Shown here: piece by piece, positions 26,941-36,802 of the stretch
Layout of the letters: each line of letters starts with the position of its first letter
Numbering within the stretch: position 1 is the first letter of the stretch
NCBI GenBank assembly: GCA_030144965.1
Contig: JAMPUU010000014.1
Location: 129,822 to 193,821 of the forward strand
DNA from: Nitrospira sp. BO4
GTDB taxonomy: Bacteria > Nitrospirota > Nitrospiria > Nitrospirales > Nitrospiraceae
Direction: 5' to 3'
DNA: 64,000 nucleotides
Translations under genes and position numbers: made by a program
The notes under the pieces: model-generated
Told to the model about the DNA's origin: nothing
What the model saw: only the letters and a program-made list of their open reading frames with translations
Database searches by the model: none

Positions 26941-29727
26941 ATGCTCCAACCACTCGTACAAGCCTCGGATGAATCTCGCTTAGTGATCTTTGCCGGTGCC
27001 GGCATCTCGATGGCACCGCCGACAAATTTGCCGTCCTGGCGCTACTTCAATCATGTCGTGATCCGAGCGCTCGCCGACGCCTCGGCACCGCTACTCGATC
27101 GTGCGCTCGCCGATCGGGCCGTGGACGTGGTGTCCACCCGGCATAGACAGGAGAAACTACCGCCGGAGTATCAAGCCCAGGTGCTCGCCGAGATCCTGCG
27201 TCGCCGTTACTTTGACGTGATTCGACATCTCGATAGTGACCGGGCGAATGCCACACATCTCGTGATCGCGTGGCTGGCGCGTGCAGGTCTCGTACGCGCC
27301 ATTGTGACGACCAATTTTGATCGAGTGCTGGAATCGGCGTTCTCATTGCTGGATGTGCCGCTTCACGTGCATTACCAGCCGGAACACTTTCGAGCGCTCG
27401 CTGAAAACCTCGATCAGCTCACCGTCGCCGGTGGCCCGTGTCATCTGTTGAAACTCCATGGGTCGGTGGTTGAGCCCAATACGCTGATCGATACATTGGC
27501 ACAGCGCAAACGGGGCTTTCCGCCTACGGTCACACAATGTACACGCCATCTGCTGCGGCAGGCTCACTGGCTGTTTCTCGGATTTTCGGGCCTTGATCTG
27601 GAAGCCGAACCGAACTATCTCGGCCTGGCGGCTGAGTCCGAACACGCCGTCGGCTTTACCTGGATGGTGCGCAAGGGGACCCAACCAAAACCGGCCGTAC
27701 TCGCTTTGCGGGAACGGTATGGGGCGCGGGCGGCGATTGTGGAAGGAGAGCTCCCTGAATTCGTGCAGGACTTGCTACAGCCGCACGCCCCACAGGCACG
27801 AGACCAGATCGCCTCCAGAATTGCCGTTCAACCTGCTCCGACACAAGAGGAAGGGAACCTGACGCTACGACAAGGGGCCGCCGACTGGGCATCTGCCCTT
27901 CCGTCCGCTCTATGCGGGCTTTCGGTAGCCTTCGTGGTGCGCGCTTGCGCCGAACCCTCTGTCGCGCTCGATCTCATACTCGCGATTCTATCTGCCATGG
28001 AACAGCTTCCGGCGGCCGATGCCCAAGCGGTATCGACCACCTTGTCGCTCGTCAATAACGCCGCGGGGATACTTCTGCAGGGGTTCGGCCGGCACGAAGA
28101 AGCATCGGAGCGTTTCGTGAAAGCCATCGAGACTGCCGAGGACGGCGACACCCGGGACCGCTGGCGCGGCAACCTGGCGACGAGCTTTGAAGCGTTGGGA
28201 TACATCGCCGAAGCTAAGGAACTGTACGCCGAGGCACTCGCGGGCTATCGCCGACGCGGCGACCCCACCGCCATTGTCTTCGGCCTGCTCGGCTACGGAG
28301 CTTTTCTGATTCGCCAACTTGAGCTGGACGAAGCGCATAGGTTGTGTGAAGAGGCTATGAACCTTGCCAAGACCATCGGCGACGAGTATGTGCGCGGCAC
28401 CACACTCAACCTCTTTGGGTTGATCGCAAAGCTAAGAGCCGACTATACAGCCGCGCTCGATCTATTCGGGCAAGTGGAACAATTGTTTACACGGCTGGGC
28501 GACGACCAGGCCGCTGCCGCCGCCATGACCAATCGCGGCGAAGTGCTCACGGCTCAAGGTGAATTCAATCAGGCAGAGCAAGTGTATCAGCAGAGCTTGG
28601 CCATCAACCGGCGAACCGGACGGCGAGAAAATGAGGCGTCTACTTGCCTTGCGTTAGGCTTGCTGGAGCGGGGCCGCGGCAACCTCGATGCGGCGCGCAG
28701 CTGGTTCCACCAAGCGGTGGACCTGCAGCGCGGATTGCATAATCCCACGAACGAGGCGCTTGCACTGTATCGCCTCGCGACGCTGGAAGCCGAGGCGGGT
28801 GAGATGCAACGCGCGATCGAGATTGCCAGAGAAGCCCTTCCGCTCGTCGAACAACGGCATCCCGTTTTGGAGCAAGACTTGTATGGTCTCATAGGACGAA
28901 CTTTTCTGCGAATGGGCGACTTAGCGGGAGCAGAACAAGCATCCCGTCGAGCCGTCGAATTGGCCCGACAGCGCCGTGATCCGCCGACGCTCGCAGGCCT
29001 CCTTCAAAACCTGGGGCTGACATTGCTGCTCCAGCAACGCGATGAAGAAGCCGCAACTGTGTTTACCGAATCCGCCGAGCTATGGGACACACTCGGCCAA
29101 GCTCGTGAGCGGGATTATTGCCGATTGTGCGAGACAGCCGTGCAGCTCGATGCCCGCATCGCCAAACTGTCTGCCGAAGGTCATACCTTCACCGACATCG
29201 AACGGCAACGGCAGGCGGCGAGCGAAATGGTCAGGCTCTATCCCGAACTCATCGCCATGTATCAACAGATCGGCGCGCAACAACTGGTCGTGGCTTTTCA
29301 ACAATCCGCCGCGAGCAGCGCGCGCTTCGCCGGCGACGTGGCGCGGGCCGTAGAGTGGTATGGCGCCGCCGGCAACGGCTTTCTGCAACTCGGGCGCACG
29401 TGGCAGGCCGGAGAGGCGTTCAGCAACTGCGAGTCCCTGTTGCAATCCTGGGTAGATACGCTCATTCGGCAGGAGCGCCTTGAATCCGCGTTGCCATTAC
29501 TCCTCCAGCTTGCCGAAGTGGCGGAGCACACTGGCAACCAGCGCTATCGCGCCACGGCGCTACTGAACGCTGCGATCATCACATGTGAATCCCGACAAGA
29601 CTGGGGCCAAGCCAGAGTATTCGCCGGGCAAGCCTTGGCACTGCTTGCCGCCGATTCAGAAGATTACGCGACGGCTCAACGCCTGATAGCCCTGTGCGAC
29701 GAGCGGCTTTCACATGATGCACCCTAG
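26941..29727 (+). CDS. SIR2-like domain protein with long TPR array
   Basis: 928 residues. The N-terminal ~290 residues are a SIR2-like NAD-binding domain: GAG at 19-21 in FAGAGISMAPP, TTNFD at 123-127, the likely catalytic His173 in LKLHGS and GFSGLD at 214-219. From about 310 to the end the protein is a chain of tetratricopeptide-like helix pairs (for example GEFNQAEQVYQQSLAINRRT, LGLLERGRGNLDAARSWFHQ). Known SIR2 proteins fused to repeat sensors deplete NAD in anti-phage defence; the same role here is an inference. It is a single gene between a cation-efflux gene and a cupin gene, without a second defence gene beside it. Confidence 0.85.
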   Translation: MLQPLVQASDESRLVIFAGAGISMAPPTNLPSWRYFNHVVIRALADASAPLLDRALADRAVDVVSTRHRQEKLPPEYQAQVLAEILRRRYFDVIRHLDSDRANATHLVIAWLARAGLVRAIVTTNFDRVLESAFSLLDVPLHVHYQPEHFRALAENLDQLTVAGGPCHLLKLHGSVVEPNTLIDTLAQRKRGFPPTVTQCTRHLLRQAHWLFLGFSGLDLEAEPNYLGLAAESEHAVGFTWMVRKGTQPKPAVLALRERYGARAAIVEGELPEFVQDLLQPHAPQARDQIASRIAVQPAPTQEEGNLTLRQGAADWASALPSALCGLSVAFVVRACAEPSVALDLILAILSAMEQLPAADAQAVSTTLSLVNNAAGILLQGFGRHEEASERFVKAIETAEDGDTRDRWRGNLATSFEALGYIAEAKELYAEALAGYRRRGDPTAIVFGLLGYGAFLIRQLELDEAHRLCEEAMNLAKTIGDEYVRGTTLNLFGLIAKLRADYTAALDLFGQVEQLFTRLGDDQAAAAAMTNRGEVLTAQGEFNQAEQVYQQSLAINRRTGRRENEASTCLALGLLERGRGNLDAARSWFHQAVDLQRGLHNPTNEALALYRLATLEAEAGEMQRAIEIAREALPLVEQRHPVLEQDLYGLIGRTFLRMGDLAGAEQASRRAVELARQRRDPPTLAGLLQNLGLTLLLQQRDEEAATVFTESAELWDTLGQARERDYCRLCETAVQLDARIAKLSAEGHTFTDIERQRQAASEMVRLYPELIAMYQQIGAQQLVVAFQQSAASSARFAGDVARAVEWYGAAGNGFLQLGRTWQAGEAFSNCESLLQSWVDTLIRQERLESALPLLLQLAEVAEHTGNQRYRATALLNAAIITCESRQDWGQARVFAGQALALLAADSEDYATAQRLIALCDERLSHDAP

Positions 29728-29788
29728 AAATCTTCGTTGCGACCGCTACCACTGAGTTTCGACCCTTCATGTTACCGCTTCATCCCGG

Positions 29789-29794
29789 TACAAT
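29789..29794 (+). promoter_or_regulatory. Possible -10 box for the cupin gene
   Basis: TACAAT with TTCATG 17 bases upstream as a poor -35 match. A start near 29801 would leave a leader of about 60 bases. Confidence 0.25.
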
Positions 29795-29859
29795 GGTGTG
29801 TGCTTGAGTGAAGGCACACAAGAGCGCTTTAAAAGGATCGAAACCCATACTTTTGCTCC

Positions 29860-30162
29860 ATGCCCTATCTCACCCGTCAGAAATTCCCGATACCTCTCGA
29901 CCGTGACCAGGTGGCTCAAGACTGGCGCCGGCGAGGTTACTCCTGTGATGTGTTCATCGACCCACCCGGACGCGAGTGGAATGGTTTCGTCCATGCCACG
30001 AACGAGCTCGTGACCGTTGTGGCGGGAAAACTCAGGTTGATCATCGATAAAGAAGACATCATCGCGGAACCGGGCGACGAGGTGTTTATTCCCAAAGGGA
30101 TCCGCCATTCCGTCAAAAATATTTCTTCCTCCGCGACGCATTGGCTATATGGGTATGACTGA
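29860..30162 (+). CDS. Small cupin-domain protein
   Basis: 100 residues forming a single double-stranded beta-helix. The second cupin motif is clear (EPGDEVFIPKGIRHSVKNIS, metal-ligand His near 86) and the first is reduced (FVHATNELVTVVAGKLRL). The substrate is unknown; such small cupins are often sugar- or metal-binding. It sits alone between the SIR2-TPR gene and a secreted-protein gene. Confidence 0.8.
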   Translation: MPYLTRQKFPIPLDRDQVAQDWRRRGYSCDVFIDPPGREWNGFVHATNELVTVVAGKLRLIIDKEDIIAEPGDEVFIPKGIRHSVKNISSSATHWLYGYD

Positions 30163-30226
30163 GATCGCTAAAATGTGAGAGATCGGTTCAATTTCATGAG
30201 AGCGAAGCGCTGTTGAAAGACGATTC

Positions 30227-30649
30227 ATGAAACCGTTCCTGGTCATAACCCTACTCATGCTGACCTCGACCGTTGTCTTTGCTGAATGGACGGTGGTGGA
30301 GCGTGACTATTTTTCACCGGGCTTGCAGACGGTGTACGTGGACTCAGCCAACCTCCAACGCGACGGGAATCTCATGACGATTTGGCAACTGATCGACTAC
30401 AAATGGATGCAAGGCAACTATGTCGGGACGCCGCGGTTCCTATCCACCACCGCCCGCAAACAGTTCGACTGCGTGAACCGGCGCGTCCGGTCACTGTCAT
30501 TCGTGGAACATTACGGGCATATGGCGACAGGTACGGCCATGTCGGGGTACATCTCGAACGATCAGTGGCAACCGATCGAATCACAAACGCTCAATCAAGC
30601 CCTTTGGGAAATCGCTTGCGACCATCTGAAAAAGGATCAAACACCGTAA
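30227..30649 (+). CDS. Small secreted protein, surface-adhesin E-like
   Basis: 140 residues. Signal peptide 1-19 ending VFA. The mature part resembles the surface-adhesin protein E-like family (WTVVERDYFSPGLQTVYVDS, later QFDCVNRRVRSLSFVEHYG and a C-terminal Cys in IACDHL), with two Cys that could form a disulfide. Exported; role unknown. Confidence 0.7.
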   Translation: MKPFLVITLLMLTSTVVFAEWTVVERDYFSPGLQTVYVDSANLQRDGNLMTIWQLIDYKWMQGNYVGTPRFLSTTARKQFDCVNRRVRSLSFVEHYGHMATGTAMSGYISNDQWQPIESQTLNQALWEIACDHLKKDQTP

Positions 30650-30760
30650 CGCAAGTCTATCCGCCCTATCTTGCTCCTTGGAAATCCCTGCGCCCCCTCG
30701 ATCACGGCCAAGTAGCTCTGGTATTTATAGAACTCGAATTCTGTGACCGCTATTTTGGAC

Positions 30761-30791
30761 CTGACAAACAATAGCGTGTTTCTGGTATCCT
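30761..30791 (+). promoter_or_regulatory. Possible promoter for the DUF4403 lipoprotein gene
   Basis: CTGACA (30761-30766) and an extended -10 TGGTATCCT (-10 hexamer 30786-30791), with a rather long spacer of 19. The leader would be about 95 bases. AAAGGGGGAAAG supplies the ribosome site of the gene at 30892. Confidence 0.35.
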
Positions 30792-30891
30792 AGCCCCCGT
30801 CTCTTCATCACCTAGACTCACTTTTCATAGGCTTGAGGCGGGTTGAAGCCACGCACCTCACTATCAGCAACTATCTAAAGGGGGAAAGCAG

Positions 30892-32427
30892 ATGTTTTCC
30901 AGACCCATAGGCAAGGCTCTCGTCGTCTTATCCTTGTTGCTGCCGTTAACGGGTTGTCTCGCCAAGCAGTATGTCGTTCGTCCACCAGCGCCGACGCTAC
31001 TGCCGGCAATCCCGAACCCCCTCTCTCCGTCGACAGAATCCAGTATCAGCGTTCCTGTCCATGTCGACCTGTCACCGTTTCTCACTGCTGCCAACGATGA
31101 CGGCGTGATCCCGAAGAAATTCGACCATTGGACGAGCGTCATCAAGCATCCCAAGGGCGCTGAATTCAAATACTATGCGGAGCGAGATGATTTTACGATG
31201 GCACCTTCGGGCGCTCAGCAAGCCAACGGCACACCTTCGGGCATAGTTCTCCGTGATTGGTGGAAAGGGATCGAACTCTCCAGCTCCCACATATTTGTCG
31301 GCACCGCCATTCGATATAAAATTGGAGCGAATTCGCTGTACTGTGGCGATGGCAGTGAATGGCCACGAAGGGCCACACTGCATGGGAGTATTGCGACTGA
31401 GCTGACTCCGACCTATGGTCTATCCGCATCGGTCGCCAGCGTGACAGTGAACACCAGTGATCCATGCCAGATTCGAGTCGCCGATCTTGACGTGACTCAG
31501 GAAGTGAAACAGAGGCTGGCAGACATCGTTCGAGGAGGACTTAGCCGAGCGGTCACCCGCATCAATGCGCTGACAGTCAAATCTCACGTGGAAGATGTGT
31601 GGAATACACTGCACCACCCCATCCAGTTAGAACCGAATGCCTGGCTCCAGTTCAATATCGACAAAGTCGGACATAGTGGCTTTTCGGGGACCGGCCCCAT
31701 TGTCGATGACACCATCCACATCACCGCGAAACCGGTCATCGTCTTCGGCCCGGAACCACCTTCTGGAGGTGCAGCCCTTCCTCCACTCGACACTCCACCC
31801 ACTTCTACCGGATTCCACGGTGCCGCCGATGCCCAGTTGTATGGCACACTTCCCACAACGCTTGCGAATCGCCTCACTCCCACTGGATTCCACGTCGTCG
31901 CTGACATCCCGCTGGACTATCCCTCGCTGTCCAAATCACTTGCAGCGCGGTTGAAGGGAAAACGTGTCGCCATGAAAGGGGAATTCGTTCAGATCTCTGA
32001 TGCGGCCATTTTGGGCCGTGGTGGCAACCAAGTGGTCCTGCGGATAGTGTTTGAGGGAGATGCGACCGGCCACTTGTATTTCGTGGGAAAGCCTGAAATG
32101 AACATTTTGACACAGTCTATCCAAATCGGTGGCCTCCGCTTGGACCGCGATTCCGAACAGTTGCTCACAAAGGAAGGCCCCGATTGGCTTGCCTACTCGT
32201 TCAGAGATCTCGTCACGGCTGAAACCTTACTCGGCGTGTCTCCGGCAATCGAACGCATGCAAGGCCTGCTTCGAATGGCACTGAATCGTTCAATCAGTCA
32301 GACGCTCTCCCTGCAGGGGACGGTCCAGTCGGTGCAAGGTATCGGCGTATTCGCCGACGTGAACGCGCTGTTCGTTCGAGTGATGAGTGACGGATCACTT
32401 AACCTGAAGGCTAATGGCAAGCAGTAA
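30892..32427 (+). CDS. DUF4403 family lipoprotein
   Basis: 511 residues. Lipobox LTGC with lipid Cys22. The mature protein matches the DUF4403 pattern of two lipid-binding-like (BPI/TULIP-like) halves: SSISVPVHVDLSPFLTAAND at the start, AWLQFNIDKVGHS mid-protein and repeated long beta strands. Probably an envelope protein; function not established for the family. It ends six bases from the stop of the convergent permease gene. Confidence 0.8.
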   Translation: MFSRPIGKALVVLSLLLPLTGCLAKQYVVRPPAPTLLPAIPNPLSPSTESSISVPVHVDLSPFLTAANDDGVIPKKFDHWTSVIKHPKGAEFKYYAERDDFTMAPSGAQQANGTPSGIVLRDWWKGIELSSSHIFVGTAIRYKIGANSLYCGDGSEWPRRATLHGSIATELTPTYGLSASVASVTVNTSDPCQIRVADLDVTQEVKQRLADIVRGGLSRAVTRINALTVKSHVEDVWNTLHHPIQLEPNAWLQFNIDKVGHSGFSGTGPIVDDTIHITAKPVIVFGPEPPSGGAALPPLDTPPTSTGFHGAADAQLYGTLPTTLANRLTPTGFHVVADIPLDYPSLSKSLAARLKGKRVAMKGEFVQISDAAILGRGGNQVVLRIVFEGDATGHLYFVGKPEMNILTQSIQIGGLRLDRDSEQLLTKEGPDWLAYSFRDLVTAETLLGVSPAIERMQGLLRMALNRSISQTLSLQGTVQSVQGIGVFADVNALFVRVMSDGSLNLKANGKQ

Positions 32428-32433
32428 ATTACC

Positions 32434-33774
32434 TTAGCGCAGAAACACAAGCCAGAGGTAGAGCGCGCTCAGCGCGACCGATCCGACCATGACGGGAAAT
32501 CCGAACTTGAAGAACTGCCAGAAGGTAATCCGATAGCCGGCCTTGCGTGCGATGTCCACAATCACGACGTTGGCACTCGCGCCGATGATGGTCCCGTTTC
32601 CTCCCAAACAAGCCCCCAAGGCCAGGGCCCACCAGAGTGGAATGATATCCGGTTGATGGACCAAGGTCGCGTAATCGGAGATCTCGGGGTGCAATGACCT
32701 GGCGAGATCGACGATGAGCGGATTCATGGCGGCGACATAGGGGATATTGTCCACAACGGCGGAGAGTATCGCCGACCCCCACAGGACTGCCATCGTGGAC
32801 CCGGTGAGGTTGCCCCTCGTCACCGCCACCAGTTGATCGGCCAGATACCGGATGACACCCACTTTGACTAGTCCGCCGACCAGAATAAACAATCCGATGA
32901 AAAAAAAGATGGTTTTCCACTCCACTTCCGCCAGATACGTCAACTCTTCGGCATCATCCGCCTTCCGCCGGGCATGACCGATCAACATAAATGAACTCGC
33001 ACCCAGGAGCGCGATCGTGGCCGGCTCCAGATGAATGAGCGAGTGAACGCAAAATCCGACGTTGACGACCACCAGCAAGAATAGACAGCGGTTCAAGAAG
33101 GCGCGATCCGGCACGGCTTCTCGTGAGCTCAGCGAGAGAATGGCTTCCCGCAGACGGGGCTCGACTGTCATCGATCGTCCAAAGATGAGCCACAACGCAC
33201 CCACGAAGACCGCCATGATAAGAATCGCAATCGGCCCCATGGCCAGCAAAAAATCCAGATAGCTGAGCTCCGCTTTGCTGGCGATCATGATATTGGGTGG
33301 ATCGCCGACGAGCGTCGCCGTTCCGCCAATATTGGAGGCGAGGGCTTCGGTTAACAGGAATGGGATCGGATTGAGCTCCAACCGTTTTGTAATCGCCAGC
33401 GTAACCGGCGCCATAAGCAGGACGGTGGTGACGTTATCGAGCATGGCCGATTGCCCGGCCGTCAACAGAGCCAGCAGGACCAGTAAGCGAAACGGTTTTG
33501 CGTCCGCGCGCTGCGCCGCCCAAATGGCCAAGACTTCGAAGAGACCCGACTCCCGTACAATATTGACGATCACCATCATGCCGATCAGCAGAAAAACGAC
33601 ATTATAATCGACACCGAATTCATGGGAATAAAACGCCTCCTCTTGCGACACGACGCCGAACACGATCATCAACGCCGCGCCGGACAGCGCCACAATCGTC
33701 TTGTGGATCCGCTCCGTGACGATCAGCAGGTAGCAGACGCTGAAGATGAGAAGAGCTACAGTGAGAGATGACAT
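32434..33774 (-). CDS. ArsB/NhaD-type ion permease
   Basis: 446 residues, about 11 to 12 membrane segments. Typical ion-transporter-superfamily features: an N-terminal helix pair, AMLDNVTTVLLMAPVTLAIT and the GDPPN motif in GGTATLVGDPPNIMIASKAE, repeated in inverted form as SAVVDNIPYVAAM and GACLGGNGTIIGASANVVIV. It could exchange Na+/H+ or transport arsenite or organic anions; the sequence does not decide. ACGAGGAG precedes the ATG. It is divergent from glgB. Confidence 0.85.
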   Translation of the reverse strand: MSSLTVALLIFSVCYLLIVTERIHKTIVALSGAALMIVFGVVSQEEAFYSHEFGVDYNVVFLLIGMMVIVNIVRESGLFEVLAIWAAQRADAKPFRLLVLLALLTAGQSAMLDNVTTVLLMAPVTLAITKRLELNPIPFLLTEALASNIGGTATLVGDPPNIMIASKAELSYLDFLLAMGPIAILIMAVFVGALWLIFGRSMTVEPRLREAILSLSSREAVPDRAFLNRCLFLLVVVNVGFCVHSLIHLEPATIALLGASSFMLIGHARRKADDAEELTYLAEVEWKTIFFFIGLFILVGGLVKVGVIRYLADQLVAVTRGNLTGSTMAVLWGSAILSAVVDNIPYVAAMNPLIVDLARSLHPEISDYATLVHQPDIIPLWWALALGACLGGNGTIIGASANVVIVDIARKAGYRITFWQFFKFGFPVMVGSVALSALYLWLVFLR

Positions 33775-33803
33775 TCAACTCCTCGTGACCGACTAAAATC
33801 AGC

Positions 33804-33832
33804 GCATTATCGGGGGGCATCCGCGATAATGC
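33804..33832. promoter_or_regulatory. Inverted repeat in the permease-glgB divergent spacer
   Basis: GCATTATCG (33804-33812), an 11-base GC-rich centre and CGATAATGC (33824-33832): perfect nine-base arms. It lies 30 bases above the permease start and 90 bases above glgB. Could be an operator; no regulator can be named. Confidence 0.4.
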
Positions 33833-33921
33833 AATGAGAGTCGTCTTTCCGGTCGTTCAGCCGACACCGCCGAGAACATTTTCTCCTTCCTAATCGAACA
33901 CGCAGCCATTAGGATAGAGCC

Positions 33922-36132
33922 ATGCCGCTTCCAATGACCTTTCAACAAGACGATCTCGATCTCCTCCTTGCGGGCACGCACTGGAATCCCCGCAACATCC
34001 TCGGTCCGCATGCCGTAACGATCGACGGCCGCCCTTGTGTCATCATCCGCGCCTGGCTCCCGGACGTAAAGGAGGTCGAGGTGGTATCGGACTCCGCTCT
34101 GTGGCGCATGACTCGTCTCCATGAAGCCGGCCTGTTTGAGGCGCTTCTTGCGGGGGAAACCCAAGTGCCGTCCTACCGGCTACGAATCACTCTCCACGAC
34201 GGTACCGCGACTGAAATTCACGATCCCTATGCCTTTTCCCCCCTCTTGACGGATTTCGAACTGCACCTGTTCGCCAACGGAACGCTGTATAAGGCCTATG
34301 AAAGTCTCGGCGCTCATATCCGCACTGTCGGCGGGGTCCGCGGAGTTCACTTTGTCGTGTGGGCTCCCAATGCCGTCCGTGTGAGCATCGTCGGCGACTT
34401 CAATGGATGGGATGGCCTCCGCCACCCCATGATGGGTCGCGGCGCCACCGGTCTCTGGGAGCTCTTCATTCCTGATCTGCCGGAGGGCACCATCTACAAG
34501 TATGAAATCCGGTCGCGGCAGCACGACATGCTGTTACTGAAAGCCGATCCGTATGCCTTCGCCGGTGAACTCCGTCCGCGCACTGCCTCGATCGTTCACG
34601 ATCTGTCCACCTACACCTGGCACGACGACGCGTGGATGGCTGCTCGGTCGAAATGGGATGCGCTGACATCTCCCCTCTCAATCTACGAGGTTCATTTGGG
34701 GTCTTGGATGCGCGTTCCCGAGGAGAACAATCGGTGGTTGACCTATCGAGAGCTCGCGGACAGGCTGATCCCTTATGCGCAGGATCTCGGATACACGCAC
34801 CTTGAGCTCATGCCGGTGACGGAACACCCGTTCGATGGATCATGGGGCTACCAAGCGACCGGTTACTTTGCCGCCACCAGCCGGTACGGTGATCCTGAGG
34901 GATTTATGGCATTCGTGGATGCCGCTCATCAAGCCGGCCTCGGTGTGATCATGGACTGGGCGCCGGCGCACTTTCCGGACGATGCGCATGGATTGGCACT
35001 GTTCGACGGCACGCATCTCTACGACCATGCCGATCCGCGTCTCGGCTACCACCCCGATTGGCACAGCCGTATTTTCAATTACGACCGAGTCGAGGTCCGC
35101 ACCTTCCTCTTAAACAGCGCGCTCTTCTGGCTGGACAAGTATCACATCGATGGGTTGCGCGTAGACGCCGTGGCGTCAATGCTCTATCTCGACTACGGCC
35201 GAAAGGCAGACGAATGGATTCCGAATGAGTTCGGCGGCAAGGAGAACCTCGGGGCCGTCTCACTCTTGAAAGAACTCAATGTCCTGATCCACCGGGATTT
35301 TCCAGGAGCCGTCACCATCGCGGAAGAATCCACGGCGTGGCCCGGTGTGTCTCGACCAACCTATACGGGAGGGCTCGGGTTTACCTTCAAATGGAACATG
35401 GGGTGGATGCACGACATGTTGACATTTTTTCAGCACGACCCGATTTACCGGCGGTTCCATCAGAACCAAATCACCTTCGGCCTTCTCTACGCCTTCAGTG
35501 AGAATTTCATCCTTGCCCTCTCTCATGACGAAGTGGTCCACGGCAAGCGCACGTTGCTCGACAAAATGCCCGGCGATGCCTGGCAGCGTTTTGCGAATCT
35601 TCGGCTGCTCTATGGATATATGTATACCCATCCCGGCAAGAAAATGCTGTTTATGGGCGGAGAGTTCGGCCAGTGGCACGAATGGAATCATGATACGAGT
35701 TTGGATTGGCATCTCTGTAACTATGATCCGCATCGCGGGCTGCAACGTTTGATTCGCGACTTGAACCGGATCTATCGCGAAGAACCGGCGCTGCACGAAG
35801 TCGACTTTGACTGGAACGGATTTCAGTGGATCGACTTCAGCGACGCCGACAATTCCGTCATCGCCTACCTCCGAAAGGCAAAAAGCACGGAAGCGGCCAT
35901 CGTTTGCCTATGCAACTTCACACCGGTCCCTCGTCACGGCTATCGCATCGGAGTTCCTGAACCCGGTTGGTATCGGGAACTGCTCAACACAAACGGCGTC
36001 GCCTATGGCGGCAGCAATATCGGAAACGACGGCGGTGTGCAGGCGGCCGCAACCCCGAGTCATGGTTTTCCGTACTCATTGACCGTCACACTCCCCCCTC
36101 TGTCCATCCTGTTGTTGAAGCGACAGTCATAG
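33922..36132 (+). CDS. glgB: 1,4-alpha-glucan branching enzyme
   Basis: Forms alpha-1,6 branches in glycogen. 736 residues. N-terminal extension and CBM48 domain, then GH13 (beta/alpha)8 barrel. The catalytic nucleophile is D415 (GLRVDAVASM), the acid/base E468 (TIAEES) and the third carboxylate D536 (LSHDEVVHG). The 53- and 121-residue spacings equal those of the E. coli enzyme. The C-terminal all-beta domain is present. AGGATAGAG precedes the ATG. No other glycogen gene adjoins it. Confidence 0.97.
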   Translation: MPLPMTFQQDDLDLLLAGTHWNPRNILGPHAVTIDGRPCVIIRAWLPDVKEVEVVSDSALWRMTRLHEAGLFEALLAGETQVPSYRLRITLHDGTATEIHDPYAFSPLLTDFELHLFANGTLYKAYESLGAHIRTVGGVRGVHFVVWAPNAVRVSIVGDFNGWDGLRHPMMGRGATGLWELFIPDLPEGTIYKYEIRSRQHDMLLLKADPYAFAGELRPRTASIVHDLSTYTWHDDAWMAARSKWDALTSPLSIYEVHLGSWMRVPEENNRWLTYRELADRLIPYAQDLGYTHLELMPVTEHPFDGSWGYQATGYFAATSRYGDPEGFMAFVDAAHQAGLGVIMDWAPAHFPDDAHGLALFDGTHLYDHADPRLGYHPDWHSRIFNYDRVEVRTFLLNSALFWLDKYHIDGLRVDAVASMLYLDYGRKADEWIPNEFGGKENLGAVSLLKELNVLIHRDFPGAVTIAEESTAWPGVSRPTYTGGLGFTFKWNMGWMHDMLTFFQHDPIYRRFHQNQITFGLLYAFSENFILALSHDEVVHGKRTLLDKMPGDAWQRFANLRLLYGYMYTHPGKKMLFMGGEFGQWHEWNHDTSLDWHLCNYDPHRGLQRLIRDLNRIYREEPALHEVDFDWNGFQWIDFSDADNSVIAYLRKAKSTEAAIVCLCNFTPVPRHGYRIGVPEPGWYRELLNTNGVAYGGSNIGNDGGVQAAATPSHGFPYSLTVTLPPLSILLLKRQS

Positions 36133-36229
36133 CAAATCACTGCCGGGACTCGGCATCATCCGATTCCAGAACCTAACAACGTCCGCTACCAGGGATGTGA
36201 AATGTCTCTTGAAGGGATGCGGCTGGAAA

Positions 36230-36802
36230 TTACCAATGCCGGAATGGACCGGAATCCAAATGCACGTAACTAGAACGCTTATAATAGCCGACTCCGCCGT
36301 ACTGCAATTCGAGCGCTGCTTGGCGAAGCTGCTTCGGACGGACTCCAGGGATCAGAAGATCGATCGCCTGCCCCTGCATATGCAGACTGTTTCGAGCGGC
36401 ACGCCGGCCGGTTCGAACCAACATGGCGTTGTACTCGGGAGACCGAAAGCCTGAAATGACATGGATCTCTCGCTGACCGCCGAGTTTCTTCTGCACCAAA
36501 TTCACGTGCTCGAGCACGCGCACATCCATGGCCGCGACTTCGCCGGTGTAATGACAGCGCAGGATATGATTCACATCGTCAAGCGCCGCAAGATCATAGG
36601 CGCCCGCTTCGTCACGGTAGGTCACATCCAACCTCTCATTTGTCCATGCGTTGACCAAGGTGAGCTTTCCCTCAGGCAGTTCCCGAGCCTGCGCAGGCTG
36701 GGGACCAACCAGCCGCCCACTCAGCAAGAGAGTTCCTACCAGAGATACATGAAGAAATGCTCGGCGGGTCCATGCCCATGTCGACTGATCGGCACTATTC
36801 AC
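36230..36802 (-). CDS. Tat-exported M15/YcbK-like (DUF882) peptidase-family protein
   Basis: About 190 residues. Twin-arginine signal TRRAFLHVSLVG near the N-terminus, cleavage after AQA. The mature domain carries SGFRSPEYNAMLVRTGRRAA, then LHMQGQAIDLLI and a final YVHLDSG, giving the His, Asp, His zinc set of the VanY/YcbK fold. Probably acts on peptidoglycan in the periplasm. The GTG at 36802 is chosen because GGGAGG lies five bases upstream; a GTG at 36826 is possible. It converges with glgB. Confidence 0.85.
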   Translation of the reverse strand: MNSADQSTWAWTRRAFLHVSLVGTLLLSGRLVGPQPAQARELPEGKLTLVNAWTNERLDVTYRDEAGAYDLAALDDVNHILRCHYTGEVAAMDVRVLEHVNLVQKKLGGQREIHVISGFRSPEYNAMLVRTGRRAARNSLHMQGQAIDLLIPGVRPKQLRQAALELQYGGVGYYKRSSYVHLDSGPFRHW

